Shown: positions 1 to 9,964 of the stretch, piece by piece
Layout of the letters: every line of letters begins with the position of its first letter
Position numbering within the stretch: the stretch's first letter is position 1
Origin: Turnera subulata
Lineage: Eukaryota; Streptophyta; Magnoliopsida; Malpighiales; Passifloraceae
Length of the DNA: 64,000 nucleotides
NCBI GenBank assembly: GCA_028386065.3
Contig: JAKUCV010000253.1
Location: 230,645-294,644, forward strand
Reading direction: 5' to 3'
Translations under genes and position numbers: made by a program
Notes under the pieces: model-generated
Seen by the model: only the letters and a program-made list of their open reading frames with translations
Database searches by the model: none
Told to the model about the DNA's origin: nothing

Positions 1-985
1 TTCATTTCTGTCTCAAATGTTAATAAGAACTTAAAGAAACAGAACAAGACCTTAGAAAATAATGTAGAATTATTATCACATGATAAGGATAAGTTATCAA
101 GTGAAAATGATAAGCTTGAAAAGGAAAAGCATGCTCTTAGTATGTCTTGCAATGAACTTAACGAGAAGGTATCCTCTAATGTATGTGCTTGTGTTGAATT
201 GGGAAAAGAGAATGAATCTCTTAAGTATCAAGTTGATGATTTGAAGAAAACATTAGAGAAATTTACAAATGGTAGAGATAGTCTTAATCTTCTCCTAGGA
301 CAACAAAGAAGTCCAACACAGAAAGAAGGATTAGGAGCATCTAATGTGTCAAATGATGTCAAACCTACTGTGCTTAATGCTAAGACACATAAACATGGTG
401 TTTCATCTTCTACTCATCACACTAGATCACATGTTCATGACACAAGATCATATACTCATCATAGAAGGTCACATGCTCAAAATGCAAGATCAAATGCATG
501 TAGTGGAAAATCTCATTATGCTAAAATGTATGCCTACAATGTTAGATCAATTGCTAATGATGCAAGACCACATGTATACAATGCTAAAAATGAAGGCTCT
601 CATCATACTAAACCTAGGAAACATTCGGCTCAATTTAGGAAAAACAAGAATATACCTAAGGAAGACAAGCATAATAGATTGCATAAACATAGGCAATATG
701 GTACTTATAACCAACCTAGAAGAATGCACAATCCTAACGTTATTTGCCACTATTGAAACAGAATAGGTCACATTGCCCCGGTATGTTTCACTAGGAATAG
801 GCATTGGGCTCAAGAAGAAGCTCATACTACTATGTTCCTAACCCGCAAGGACCCAAAAAGATTTGGGTACCAAAATCTTGCTAAATTGTCTTGCAGGTAT
901 GCTTGAAGGCATCAAGTGTACTTTGGTACCTTGATTGCGGATGCTCCAAGAAAATGACAAAAGAAGCATCCAAGTTCTAAAATGT
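1..985 (+). pseudogene. copia 1 gag C-terminus and start of protease
   Basis: The frame is open from base 1 to a TGA at 754-756. It encodes a lysine/glutamate-rich coiled-coil-like region, then a His/Arg-rich stretch with repeated THH/ARS-type words, then a CCHC zinc knuckle. The second cysteine codon of the knuckle (CHYC in the sister copy) is TGA here, so the gene is broken inside the RNA-binding motif. Past the stop the frame reads on through IWVPKSC, one TAA near 880, and then WYLDCGCSKKMT. The last is the copia protease active-site region, with the usual DSG changed to DCG. Similarity to 19337-20520 ends near 985. In an active element gag forms the particle and protease matures it. Confidence 0.8.
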
Positions 986-1055
986 GGAACCACCTGTTCG
1001 ATTTTGGTAGAAATGCAAGGTTGAGTGATAGTGCAAAACCGGACCAGAAGATGAC

Positions 1056-1366
1056 AACATCGATGTTTAATAAGCAACATCGATGTACCATATTTTTCAG
1101 CTCACTTGTGTTTTTCAACCAGTAGCTGAAAAACATCGATGTTGTATCGCCAACATCGATTTTCCAACGAGAGCACCGAGCCACAAATCGAGCATGCACA
1201 TCGATTTTTTGTATCAAACATCGATGTTCGGTGAGAACTTTATTTTCCAGTAGTCGTTAAACATCGATGTTCATTTTCTACACATCGATGTTATTCATTC
1301 CAAGCTATTTAAAATTTCTGTCTAGTAGTCAAAAACATCGATATCACATTCTTGAACATCGATGTT
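1056..1366. repeat. AACATCGATGTT palindrome cluster 1 (copia 1 internal)
   Basis: About ten copies of AACATCGATGTT or one- or two-base variants. Clear starts are 1056/1076, 1132/1152, 1217, 1260/1281 and 1334/1355. Most form pairs 20-21 bp apart and repeat every 63-76 bp. Several are decayed (ending in GATGTA, GATTTT or GATATC). Translations through it in all frames are just repeats of NIDV, TSMF and HRC and are not genes. Bases 1367-1674 hold AT-rich noncoding sequence with nothing else recognisable. Confidence 0.9.
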
Positions 1367-1674
1367 CTGCCTTTGTTGCATTTTCACAACTTAGAAATAA
1401 GTTAACTTTCTCACTTAAGTTAAGAAATTTAGGTAGCATGTTCATGACTAAATGTTTCAGGAATAATATTCAGATTTCTTTCAATTTAAGCTAAGCATGT
1501 AGTTAGTGTACAATTGATCAAATTAAGAAACACTAGCTTGTTTGATGAACACTCACATGGAAGAATTTTATGTCATACACATGCTGAAAACATAAATACT
1601 TTTATTGATTATAAAGATTGAGTACAACTGCTGGAACTTAAAACACACTTATTACAATTATCATAATCCAGCTC

Positions 1675-2358
1675 CTAATGATTTGGTACAGCAGTTACAG
1701 AGAAGCTATTGGGGTCACTGACTATATTAACCCTCACACTATCGTTCCATGCAAACCACATTCCACCCGAGTTATTCTGGCTAGGGATTTCAAACCGGTT
1801 CACTGATGGAAAACGGAGAGGGATGACCCCGTGGTTTTTGCCAGGTTGCTATAATGTCTCGGTGAGCAGAACCATGTTCGGCTTGTACTGGTTCTTCAGG
1901 TCTCTCAACATTCTTGCAAAGTCTTCAGAGCGCCTCGTGATTCCTCTGCAATTCCACACTAGCAGGCGAACCTTTGGCCACGTCGGTGGTAAGCTAGGGG
2001 CCTCTGCAGCACTCTGAGCAGTCATTGATAGACGGTAATAACTTCCTTATTCTAAGGTTTGATGGGTAGACTCCAGTTGAAAACTTTCAAGCCTTTTAGA
2101 TATGAAGAGCATGGTGCCATTGGCCATACCATAGAAGGATGTTCTAAGTGGGCTTTGACTCTCAAGAAAAACAGTTTCTTCCATGGGTGAAACAAAAAAC
2201 CTAGAGGAGTAGAGCTCATCCACAAATACTAAGCGAGGCATTCTACCTAGTTCAATAGGCAGCTCCTCAGACGGCTTACTTACAATACTATAGGCTAATC
2301 GGTTTCTCCTACCTACGGCTGCACCCTCAACAAAAAATACAGTGGAAGGGGAAGGCAT
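1675..2358 (-). pseudogene. Captured antisense ORF with LINE endonuclease N-terminus (copy 1)
   Basis: A 228-codon reading frame antisense to the retrotransposon, ATG at 2358 and TAG at 1675-1677. The N-terminal half (starts MPSPSTVFFVEGAAVGRRNR) is not recognised. The C-terminal half resembles the start of the endonuclease/exonuclease/phosphatase domain of plant L1-type LINEs: LLVWNCRGI, then a catalytic-type Glu in LLTET, then GGMWFAWND. It stops after about 100 residues of that domain, so it cannot be a complete endonuclease. Two nonsense codons break this copy: TAA at 2047-2049 and TAG at 1849-1851; both are sense codons in copy 2 at 23498-24181. The same relative position in two copies shows it travels with the family. 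Confidence 0.75.
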
Positions 2359-2450
2359 TTTTGCTTTTGATTTTTTTTTCTTTTTCTTCTAACTCTCTTT
2401 CAGAAATTGGCTTATAAATTTTCTGTGTTTAATGAGCTACATCGTATGCC

Positions 2451-2460
2451 TATTTATAGA
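2451..2460 (-). promoter_or_regulatory. TATA box of the captured antisense ORF (copy 1)
   Basis: On the minus strand this reads TCTATAAATA, a good plant TATA box, about 90 bp upstream of the ATG at 2358. The sister copy keeps the same box at 24267-24276. Upstream lie repeated GGTAGGGGTCACC-type words (2495-2550) also shared by both copies. A captured promoter is inferred; no transcription evidence is available. Confidence 0.55.
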
Positions 2461-3367
2461 AACACAATTGCATTGCTTCTTCTCTCAGAAGGTGACCCCT
2501 ACCAATTTCTGAAGTGTCCAGAAGTGTTGAGGAGGTGACCCCTACCTATCTTTGGAGTGTCATGAACAACGTTCAGAAGAAGGCCCCTCCAAACTGCTTT
2601 GATTTTCAAGAAACACTTGCCAATTCATTTATTACTAACCTCCAAATTTTTCAGATAGTCAAGCATTTACTTTGTTGAAAATCCTGGCCTAAATTGCATT
2701 ATTGATTCATCACGAGATTTACTGTCTGATTAGTTGGGCATCAGAGGCAACCATAGTCCAACTGACAAGACATTTTCTCGAGCCCGGTGTACTACGACAA
2801 GGAGATACCTCCTCATCCTGGGAGGATAGAAATCCAAGAAAATATTTCTTGGGGGCAGAGGCTTTCTTACTACCCTTAAAATTGTCACACATGTTTCATC
2901 TTACTAAAGCTCGTGTATTATCTTTGCTAACTCGAGCACCCAAGGCTCGCCTAACTCTGTTTTACAGGTACCTCTCATTAGGACCAAGAGAAAGGAGGAA
3001 TAAGGCTTGCTGAAGAAGTAACATAATGAGGAAGAAGCTAATGATGAGGATGAGGAAGATGATGGGAACAAGGACCATTGCTCTTAACTTTTAACTTATG
3101 TTTATGTGTTGATGTTCAATTTAATTAAATGCTTTGCCTTTGCCATTTCTTTTTGCTAATGACAAAAGGGGGAAAAATCACAGAAAGTATATGGTATATG
3201 CACTAAAGGGGGAATCATAGGTTAAAAGAATAAGTATGTGCATCAAGTTAGGGGGAATTGAAGTTAGGGGGAACTAAACCTCACTTTGATAGTTTTTAAA
3301 ACTTGGCATATACTAACTCCTTAGCATATACTTTCAAACTGTTTGTCATTATCAAAAAGGGGGAAAT
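2461..3367 (+). other. Degraded ORF3 region and polypurine tract of copia 1
   Basis: The left part matches the stretch upstream of ORF3 in the sister element (near 24280-24760). The ORF3 body is deleted and only an acidic, GAG/GAT-rich tail survives around 3025-3075. Bases 3160-3350 match the AT-rich 3' untranslated region of the sister. A purine run at 3354-3367 (AAAAAGGGGGAAAT) directly precedes the LTR and is the polypurine tract that primes plus-strand DNA. The apparent small ORF at 2702-3013 is not supported. Confidence 0.65.
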
Positions 3368-5099
3368 TGTTGGAACTAATGCCTCCTTGCTTCTTATAGG
3401 TTTTGATATTGACAAACTAAAGGCAAAAAGAAATGAATTGAAATGAAGGCAAATCAATCCTCAAGTCATAGAAACCAAATCAAGAGCAAAGGATCAAAGT
3501 GAATTAGCACAAGAATTGAAGAGCCAAGAAAGAAGAGTTAGATTCATAAATTGTACAAGGTATAACACTCAACTCTTCTAGGACATTGGCTCAAAATAAG
3601 ATGAATTTTGCTCATGCATCACATAACATATTTCCAAGCATAAAAATATTTTTCGAGGAATGAACATCGATGTTGTGGATTTAAACATCGATGTTCCTGC
3701 CTTTGCACAATTCTTCAAAAATTGGCAGTAGGCAAATAACATCGAAGTTTAATCCATAACATCGATGTTATAATGACCGTTGCTTTTAAAATTAGTCATA
3801 ACATCGATGTTCCCATTTGTAACATCGATGTTCTTTCAAGTTGACTTTAAAATCGTTTTTGCCGAGCCAAAATAACATCGATGTTGGCATCCCAAACATC
3901 GATGTTCTTGGTTTCAACCATTTTTCCAAAAGTTGGCAGTAGCTCCAAAACATCGATGTTTACATCTAAACATCGATGTTCCTGCCTTCAAAAAATTTTC
4001 CAAAAATTGGCAGAAGGCTCAGAACATCGATGTTGGCTTCCTAAACATCGATGTTCTTATGACCGTTGCATTTCAAAATATTTCTTACATGAGCAAAACA
4101 TCGATGTTGGATTTAGAACATCGATGTTCTTCAAATTGAGTCTTTTAACTCTTGTTCACAGAAGCAAAATAACATCGATGTTGTGAATTAAAACATCGAT
4201 GTTCTTCAATGATCAGTTTTCATCTCTTTTTCACAGAAGCAAAATAACATCGATGTTGGTTTTCAAACATCGATGTTCTTCATATGAAGCTTTAAAGGAT
4301 TTTACACAGAATCAAAATAACATCGATGTTGGGTTTGATAACATCGATGTTTTAGTTACCGTTAGTCCAATAATTCAAATTTACTGGACAAAACATCGAT
4401 GTTGAGCCTTAAAACATCGATGTTATGGCCATTATTTCTGACAACTTTTCATTACCCACTATGTCTTGTTTAAAGATGTTTTCTTGAGTGGATCCTAAAT
4501 GGCTATACATGTTTTCAGAGCTATAAATTATTCATTTACAGCTCTGATTACTAATCAATCAACTCTTAGCATTCAAGCATTCATTTCACACATCAAAATC
4601 AATTTTTATTGAGCCAATATCCTATTGAGGATTTGAGAGTTTCCTTTTAGAGCTTAAATTCTGTAACTCATATCTACTCTTTGAGAGAGTTCTTTGTTTG
4701 AGTGATTGAATTGTGTATTCATACACCTTAAGGGAGGTTAGTTCCCTTGTTGAGATTCATAGGAAGAGGGTATATCTTCTTGTGTGAGAAGTCTTGAAGT
4801 GAGGTATCTTCAAGCAAGAGTGTTGAGGTTCATGTGACTTGAACTCTCAGGTTTAGGATTCTTGTGATTAGAATTCCTAGGTTATAAACGGTTTGTTAAG
4901 CACCCGTAAGCTTAACGTAAATAGTGGAATCTTCAAGAGAGTCTCTTGAAGGACTGGATTAGCCACACAAGTAGTGTGTGTGTGAACCAGGATAAATTGA
5001 TTGTGTCCTTCAATCTCTTTAATTCCGCATTTATTTCCTGCTTATTTCGTTTTAATCCGATAAACGCTATTCACCCCCCCTCTAGCGTAGGTCTATTGT
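3368..5099 (+). repeat. 3' LTR of copia 1
   Basis: Starts TGTTGGAAC immediately after the polypurine tract. It ends in the poly-C/TCTAGCGTAGG segment that also closes the LTRs at 18595-18634 and 28090-28126. It is about 1.73 kb, against 1.35 kb for the sister LTRs. The extra length is explained largely by its longer palindrome array (22 units against 14-15). The terminal CTAACA is replaced by TTGTTA at the junction with the foldback element. A weak TATA-like CTATAAATTA lies near 4520. Confidence 0.85.
3663..4424. repeat. AACATCGATGTT array 2: 11 phased pairs in copia 1 LTR
   Basis: Twenty-two copies in eleven pairs. Pair starts: 3663, 3738, 3800, 3874, 3949, 4023, 4097, 4171, 4246, 4319 and 4392. 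Partners lie 20-21 bp downstream. Pair-to-pair steps are 73-75 bp with a single 62. Only one palindrome copy is imperfect (3738, AACATCGAAGTT). The intervening 40 or so bases differ markedly between units, although fragments such as TTGGCAGTAG recur. The pattern fits tandem-repeat ancestry plus strong retention of the palindrome. Confidence 0.95.
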
Positions 5100-5101
5100 T
5101 A

Positions 5102-6062
5102 ATGTCACATTTCGTCCCTATGTTGCCTCCTCAAATTGAAATTCATCCTTATGTTGAGTTTTGATTGGTTTTGATCCCTCAGTTGGTCAATTTTTTAAGA
5201 TTTTACTCTTTTTTACCGATTTTACCCCTAAATTCAGTACTTTACTGTTCAAACCAGTTTACCCACCTGAAATTCGAACCAACTAACCGAACCAACCCGG
5301 AACCTTATTCAAAAATCTCCAATAAAAAAATAACTCTACCTCCCAACATCAAAAATTTTAAAATCATAAAAAATACAAATTATTTTTTAAAATTTTTAAA
5401 AAAATTAAAAAATTATAAATCTAATTATTTTTTAAAAATTTTAAAAAATTAAAAAATCGTAAATCAAATTATTTTAAAATTTTGAAAATTTTAAAATTTA
5501 AACCTTTCTTCTCCTCAAGTTTTTTTCTTTTTTCTTTTTATTTTTTAATTTAAAAATTCGCAAATTTAAATTTTTTTCTCTACTTTTATTCTTTTATTCT
5601 TTTTTCCCTCCTTTCTTCTCCACACAAGTCCTCTTATAGTAGTAGTCAAAAAGGCATAGTGGACTTAGAGTGGTAAGCTTTTTCTCTACTTGTCTAGAAA
5701 AAATTATATTTTCATAAATTTTTAAACTAAAAGATAATTTACTTTATGATTTTTTATTTTAAAAAATATTTTAAAAATATTTTTGTACTTTTTTTAATGA
5801 TTTCCAAAATTTTAATGTTTGGAGGTAGAGTTATATATTTATTGGAGATTTTTAATGGGGTTCCGGGTAGGGTCGGTTAGTTGAGTCGAATTTTGAGTTG
5901 GTAAACTGGTTTGAATAGTAAAGTCATGAATTTAGGGAGTAAAATCGGTAAAAAGGACTAAAACCTTTAAAAATTGACCAACTGAGGGATCAAAACCAAT
6001 CAAAACTCAACACAAGGACGAATTTCAATTTGAAGGGGCAACACAGGGACGAAATGTGACAT
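5102..6062. mobile_element. Foldback/MITE-like element with long inverted arms
   Basis: Begins ATGTCACATTTCGTCCC and ends with its inverse, flanked by TA on both sides (5100-5101, 6063-6064). The arms are about 290-300 bp: 5102-5400 is the imperfect reverse complement of 5765-6062, for example TTGATCCCTCAGTTGGTCAA on the left and its complement near 5975. The middle is very AT-rich with A/T homopolymers and encodes nothing. Flanking TA suggests a Tc1/mariner-type target duplication, but the terminal sequence is not the usual Stowaway one, so the superfamily is open. It sits at the junction of copia 1 and the Athila-like remnant. Confidence 0.75.
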
Positions 6063-6381
6063 TATTCCAATCTTTTTTCTTAACCACTGTCATTCCTCCT
6101 TTCTTCGGTACCACATGAACTGGGGCTACCCATTCACTGTCAGAAATAGGATAAATAATCCCTGCATCGAGGAGCTTAAGAATCTCCTTCTTCACAACTT
6201 CCTTCATATTCTCATTGAGTCTCCTTTGCCCTTCAATGATCGGTTTGCTACCATCCTCAAGCAAAATCCGATGCATACAGAATGTAGGACTAATTCCTTT
6301 CAAATCCTCAACAGAATAACCAATAGCCTTTCTACGTTTTCTAAGCACTTCAAGCAACATCTCCTTTTCAACTTTACTCAA
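6063..6381 (-). pseudogene. Athila-like reverse transcriptase, N-terminal fragment
   Basis: Reads GYSVEDLKGISPTFCMHRI, then EGQRRLNENMKEVVKKEILK, LLDAGIIYPISDSEWVAP and VHVVPKKGGMTVV. These are the opening motifs of Athila/gypsy reverse transcriptase up to the fingers subdomain. The catalytic YXDD palm region is absent because the foldback element begins here. The frame differs from the protease ORF with an overlap at 6374-6381, indicating a small frameshift or stop between them. Confidence 0.75.
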
Positions 6382-7294
6382 CTCGGCATTGATAATAACA
6401 GGATATGTAGAGTCGGGTCCCTAAGAATGCATACCGTAGCTTAGATGGTAAAGGTTTCAGCTCTACCTTTGGCGCGCTCCGAACATCTTCCTTCTTTTCT
6501 TTTTCCATCAACTCGAATCTTTTGTCTTCGGTCGCTTCCAATGGTGGCGTCAACTGCAAAATCTCTACACTTTTGGCTATCTCCAAATCGTTATCTTCAG
6601 TAGTGCCACTCGTCACTAAGCAATTCAAAAGTGGACCATCACTACTTGCTACTTTTCTTGCTTCCTTCACAGCGTCATCAATAAAATCTACTCGGAAAAA
6701 ACTATCTTCTTCAAGCGGTCCTTCCGTAGCACGAAAGACATTGAACTCGATTTTCTCATTACCAATCCGTAGAGTAAGTTTTCCATCACGAACATCAATT
6801 TGTGCTCCAACAGTAGCCAAGAATGGTCTCCCAAGAATAATCGGCATTTGAAAATCAATCTCCATATCAAGCACCACAAAATCAACAGGCACAAAGAACT
6901 TCCCAACTTTGATCGGAATATCCTCTAATATCCCCACTGGATATTTAACTGATTGATCTGCTAACTGAAGAGAGATGGTAGTCGGCTTCATATCTCCAAT
7001 ATCTTTCTTCTCCGCAATCCGCTTCGGAATAAGACTAACACTGGCTCATAAATCACATAAAGATCGTTCAATGCACATAAAACCAATATTGCAAGAAATA
7101 GAGAAACTTCCAGGGTCCTTCAGTTTCGGCGGCAGCTTGTTCTGCAGGATCGCACTGCACTCCCCCGTCAAAGCTACTATCTCGAAATCTTCTAGTCTCC
7201 TCTTCCTGGATAGAATTTCTTTGAGAAATTCAGCATAAGCAGGCATTTGAGAAATAACTTTAGTAAATGGAACATTAATATGCAATTTCTTCAA
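6374..7294 (-). pseudogene. Athila-like gag end and aspartic protease
   Basis: The upper part (7046-7294) reads YAEFLKEILSRKRR ... CSAILQNKLPPKLKDPGSF ... RSLCDL, the conserved stretch before the Athila protease. The active-site segment after CDL carries TGA where glycine is expected, followed by ASVSLIPKRIAEKK, so the protease is interrupted at its catalytic loop. The lower part (6374-6991) continues with LQLADQSVKYPVGILEDI, VPVDFVVLDM and MPIILGRPFLAT, typical of the protease flap and C-terminal region, then a variable linker. In an active element it would mature the polyprotein. Confidence 0.75.
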
Positions 7295-7304
7295 GTGTTC
7301 AAGA

Positions 7305-8829
7305 AATCAAGGTCCACACAAATACTTTCTAGAATTATAATTAATGGTGTCGAGATTTTCTAGGTTATGTGTGATTATGGGTAATTATTTCTAATGTCTT
7401 AATCCTCAGCTCTCGCATGTTGAATCCAATATCTAGCAAAGTTTCCTACCTAGCTCTCTCATAGCCTAGCATCCATACTAAACTCATTAAGCATAAAACA
7501 ATCAAACAAGCCCTAAGAAACTATCAGCTCTCGCATATTTTAGCATCAATGAATCTATGTTCTTTTAGGTATCATCATATAAATCACACAGCTCTCGCAT
7601 CTTGCAATCAATAAGAATCAATCCAAAGTAGATAGGTAAATCGGCACACATAGATTGAACAATCAACACAAATAATTCAATAAACTCAATCTATCAACTA
7701 TAAAACCATAGAAATAATTGGCTACATCCCTAATCCTAGATTAGAGAATTAGTTCCGCATAATAAAATAGCTATCAATTATTATTTCACAAGAATTCATC
7801 ATGAATAAGACTGAAAAAAAAAACGAATAAAAGAGAGAGTAGTGAAGTAGGTTAGCCGGTTTCTGTTGATGATGATGGCGTCGACTTGTGCTCCTCTGAT
7901 GACGATTTCTGCTGCTTTTGATCTCGTGATTCTATGACTCTTTAAACCTTCAAATCTTGCCCGAAAAAATTTGAATTGTTGTGGGGAATAACCTTGAAAT
8001 TGAGATTGGAATTCGACACCACCTAGAGGATCCAAAAGAGTAGGAAACCCTAACCCTACTAGTGTGTGTAACCTAATAACTAACCAATCCGGCAGCGCTT
8101 CGCCCTCTGACTTCTGCCTCCTGAATATGTCTACCTAGAGGGTTCTTTTATACTGGTTTTAAGGCTGTAAGTCGGTTTAGGCTCTCCTTCTTTGAATTGT
8201 AATTAAATTCTTGACTTGCATTCCAAGTTGGACTTTTGCCTGTTTTCTAACCCGAAAGTTACATGGCATGTAACGATAAGAAGACGTCTGAACTGGGTCT
8301 TGGACTCTTCATAAAAGTTCTAGATAATTTTCTCCGCTTTCTTTTCATAAATAGGACTCCTCAATTGGACTTTGGTAACTCAAGATATCGCCAAACTACT
8401 TGTCCTGGGTCGGCACAGAAAAATCTGCTCACTAGGCTGGAATCGACTGAAGGCTCCTCCCACTAGACAACTCCACAAATTATAAAATTTATATCAATGG
8501 AAAGGTACGGAAGTCTAGTTTCTTCTTCAACTAGTTTCACTTGATTTCGATGTCCAAATCTTCTGCTATATCAAAAATACTCAGCTATGCTCACTGCAGA
8601 AAAGTTTCCTAAATTGGGCCTGGTTTCCAAACTTTGCTAAAAAGCTTCCATTCTTGAATAAAATCGATAAATTGCTGATAAAAGCACTTAATCAGCAAAA
8701 TTGAAGTACTAATTGACACAATGCATGAAAACACACAGTAATATAAAGATTATACACATAATCGATTAAGAAAACATAGTAAAAGCCATTCAAAACCATC
8801 ATAAAAACAAAAACATTTAGATGTTATCA
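7305..8829 (-). repeat. Athila-like LTR (putative 5' LTR)
   Basis: AT-rich noncoding DNA ending in ...GATGTTATCA. Four copies of a CAGCTCTCGCAT-type word occur (near 7407, 7447 variant, 7526 and 7588); on the element strand this is ATGCGAGAGCTG. The inner boundary near 7305 is approximate because the leader and gag were deleted. The ORFs at 7799-8035 and 8263-8466 match no known protein and are treated as chance. Confidence 0.5.
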
Positions 8830-9210
8830 GGCCCAGGCTTAGCACGAATTTTCTGACTTATTTGTCTCTGATTTTCGTTGAATTAGAGGCCCAAATAAGT
8901 TAGTTTATTATTTTGGCTATTTTATGGAATAAAAGAGAAATAATTCTTAATCCTTGGAGTGTAGGTTAAGTAATTGAGTTAAGATGGAAAAAATATGGAG
9001 TTTTCCTCAAGAAAAGGGAGTTTCTCTGGAGTCAAAATAAGGAAAATCGGGTCAAAATAGGAAAAGCTGTAAACAATAACCGACAGGCCGGCAGTCATAG
9101 GGCCATGACCGCCACCTTCTGGCGGACATGTGTGCATGACCGCCACCTTCCGGCGGTGATCACGACATGATCGCCCCCAGAAGGCAGTCGTGTGTTCCAG
9201 TTTCGACAAT
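8830..9210 (+). repeat. Tat-like LTR fragment
   Basis: Closely matches the middle of the LTR at 12245-13593 (from GGCCCAGGCTTAGCACGAATTT to the CGACAATTTTTCA segment), as do 34440-34788 and 60505-60930. It includes GC-rich inverted repeats around 9090-9190. The beginning (TGTGAACACC) and the 3' part are missing. Confidence 0.75.
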
Positions 9211-9297
9211 TTTTCACGTCCCGAGTTCGAATCCCTAGTGCTGCAGCATGGTAAAGGATTTAATCGGGCGAATGGAGTGATGTAACAATACCTGGAT
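9211..9297. other. Unexplained 87-bp filler at a deletion junction
   Basis: Separates the Tat LTR fragment from the integrase end and has no counterpart in the other Tat LTRs. It contains GAGTTCGAATCCC, close to the RNA polymerase III B-box (GGTTCGANTCC), so a scrap of a tRNA-derived SINE or tRNA-like sequence is possible. No A-box or cloverleaf was seen. Confidence 0.3.
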
Positions 9298-9729
9298 TTG
9301 GTGGGTCCCTCAGGGGGAGGTCCTTCACAATCGTACTCACTTGTATATGGCATGGAGGATGTACTCCCTGTTGAACTCGAGGTTCAATCTTTGAGAGTGA
9401 CTCGCGAAAGCATGATTTCTGAGACACAATGGATACAAGAACGCCTAGATCAACTCACACTACTCGATGAAAAGCGTTTGCAAGCTTTATACCACGTCCA
9501 AGGATATCAAAGGCATATGGCACGTGCATTCAATAGAAGAGTTAAGTCTCGAGGATTAAAAGAAGGCGACCAAGTGCATGATCCTAGGGGCAAATTCAAG
9601 ACTAATTGGTGCAAACCTTACATTGTCAAGGAAATCCTTCCTGAAGGGGCAACAAGAATTCGAGATCTATACGGCAACGAGTTCAAGGAACCAGTCATTC
9701 TGTATCAACTCAAGAAATACTATGCGTAG
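9298..9729 (+). pseudogene. Tat/Ogre-type gypsy integrase C-terminus
   Basis: 143 codons starting mid-domain. Motifs include YGMEDVLPVELEVQSLRV, then ERLDQLTLLDEKRLQAL, AFNRRVKSRGLKEGDQV, GKFKTNWCKPYIVKEILPEG and a final LKKYYA. This is the C-terminal DNA-binding portion of the integrase of Tat-lineage gypsy elements, including the GPF/Y-like module. The zinc finger and DDE core are missing through the 5' deletion. It ends TAG at 9727-9729, the normal polyprotein end. Bases 9730-9964 are noncoding. Confidence 0.8.
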
Positions 9730-9964
9730 CGCTCAAGACATTATTCAAAGAACTACGTAGACCTGATTCTACGCAAACATCAATCATCAAACATTACGGC
9801 AACAAACAGTCACAAAGCACAGATACGTAGGAAACCTGCAAAAGGTTCGGTCTCTTCTTATTAATTCAACAAAAAGTTCCCAATTCGACTAAAAACCAGA
9901 ATTTATTTGGCCTCATTTTTTTCATGCATGCTCATAAATGAGAAAAAAAAATTGTCATAAGTCT

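Larger units (their letters stand above)
1..5099 (+). mobile_element. SIRE/Maximus-like Ty1/copia, 5'-truncated copy (copia 1)
   Basis: The 3' portion of a large copia element that starts left of the window. In order it holds the gag C-terminus, the first codons of protease, a large deletion removing the rest of pol, a palindrome cluster, a captured antisense ORF, a degraded ORF3 region, a polypurine tract and a 3' LTR. The order matches the more complete relative at 17287-28126, which is the main basis for the call. The right end runs into a foldback element and the last few LTR bases (expected CTAACA) are missing. Confidence 0.85.
6063..8829 (-). mobile_element. Athila-like Ty3/gypsy remnant
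   Basis: A minus-strand gypsy remnant. From right to left it has an LTR-like region (about 7305-8829), then directly the gag/protease junction and the first part of reverse transcriptase. The gag body, primer binding site and the rest of pol are missing. Its right end on the plus strand is ...GATGTTATCA, so the element begins TGATAACATC on its own strand, an Athila-type LTR start. It abuts a Tat-like LTR fragment at 8830. Confidence 0.7.

Noticed and set aside
2702..3013. 103-residue ORF
   Set aside because: It overlaps a degraded ORF3 region and noncoding flank shared with copia 2, where no equivalent frame exists.
3881..4405. Overlapping ORFs rich in HRC, NIDV and TSMF
   Set aside because: These are the three translations of AACATCGATGTT. 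They occur on both strands in every array, so they are not proteins.
3663..4424. Regular repeat-spacer pattern resembling a CRISPR array
   Set aside because: The repeats are 12-bp palindromes in pairs inside an LTR of a plant copia element, with related spacers and no cas genes. The context is eukaryotic.
5165..5452. 95-residue ORF
   Set aside because: It falls in the inverted arm and AT-rich loop of the foldback element.
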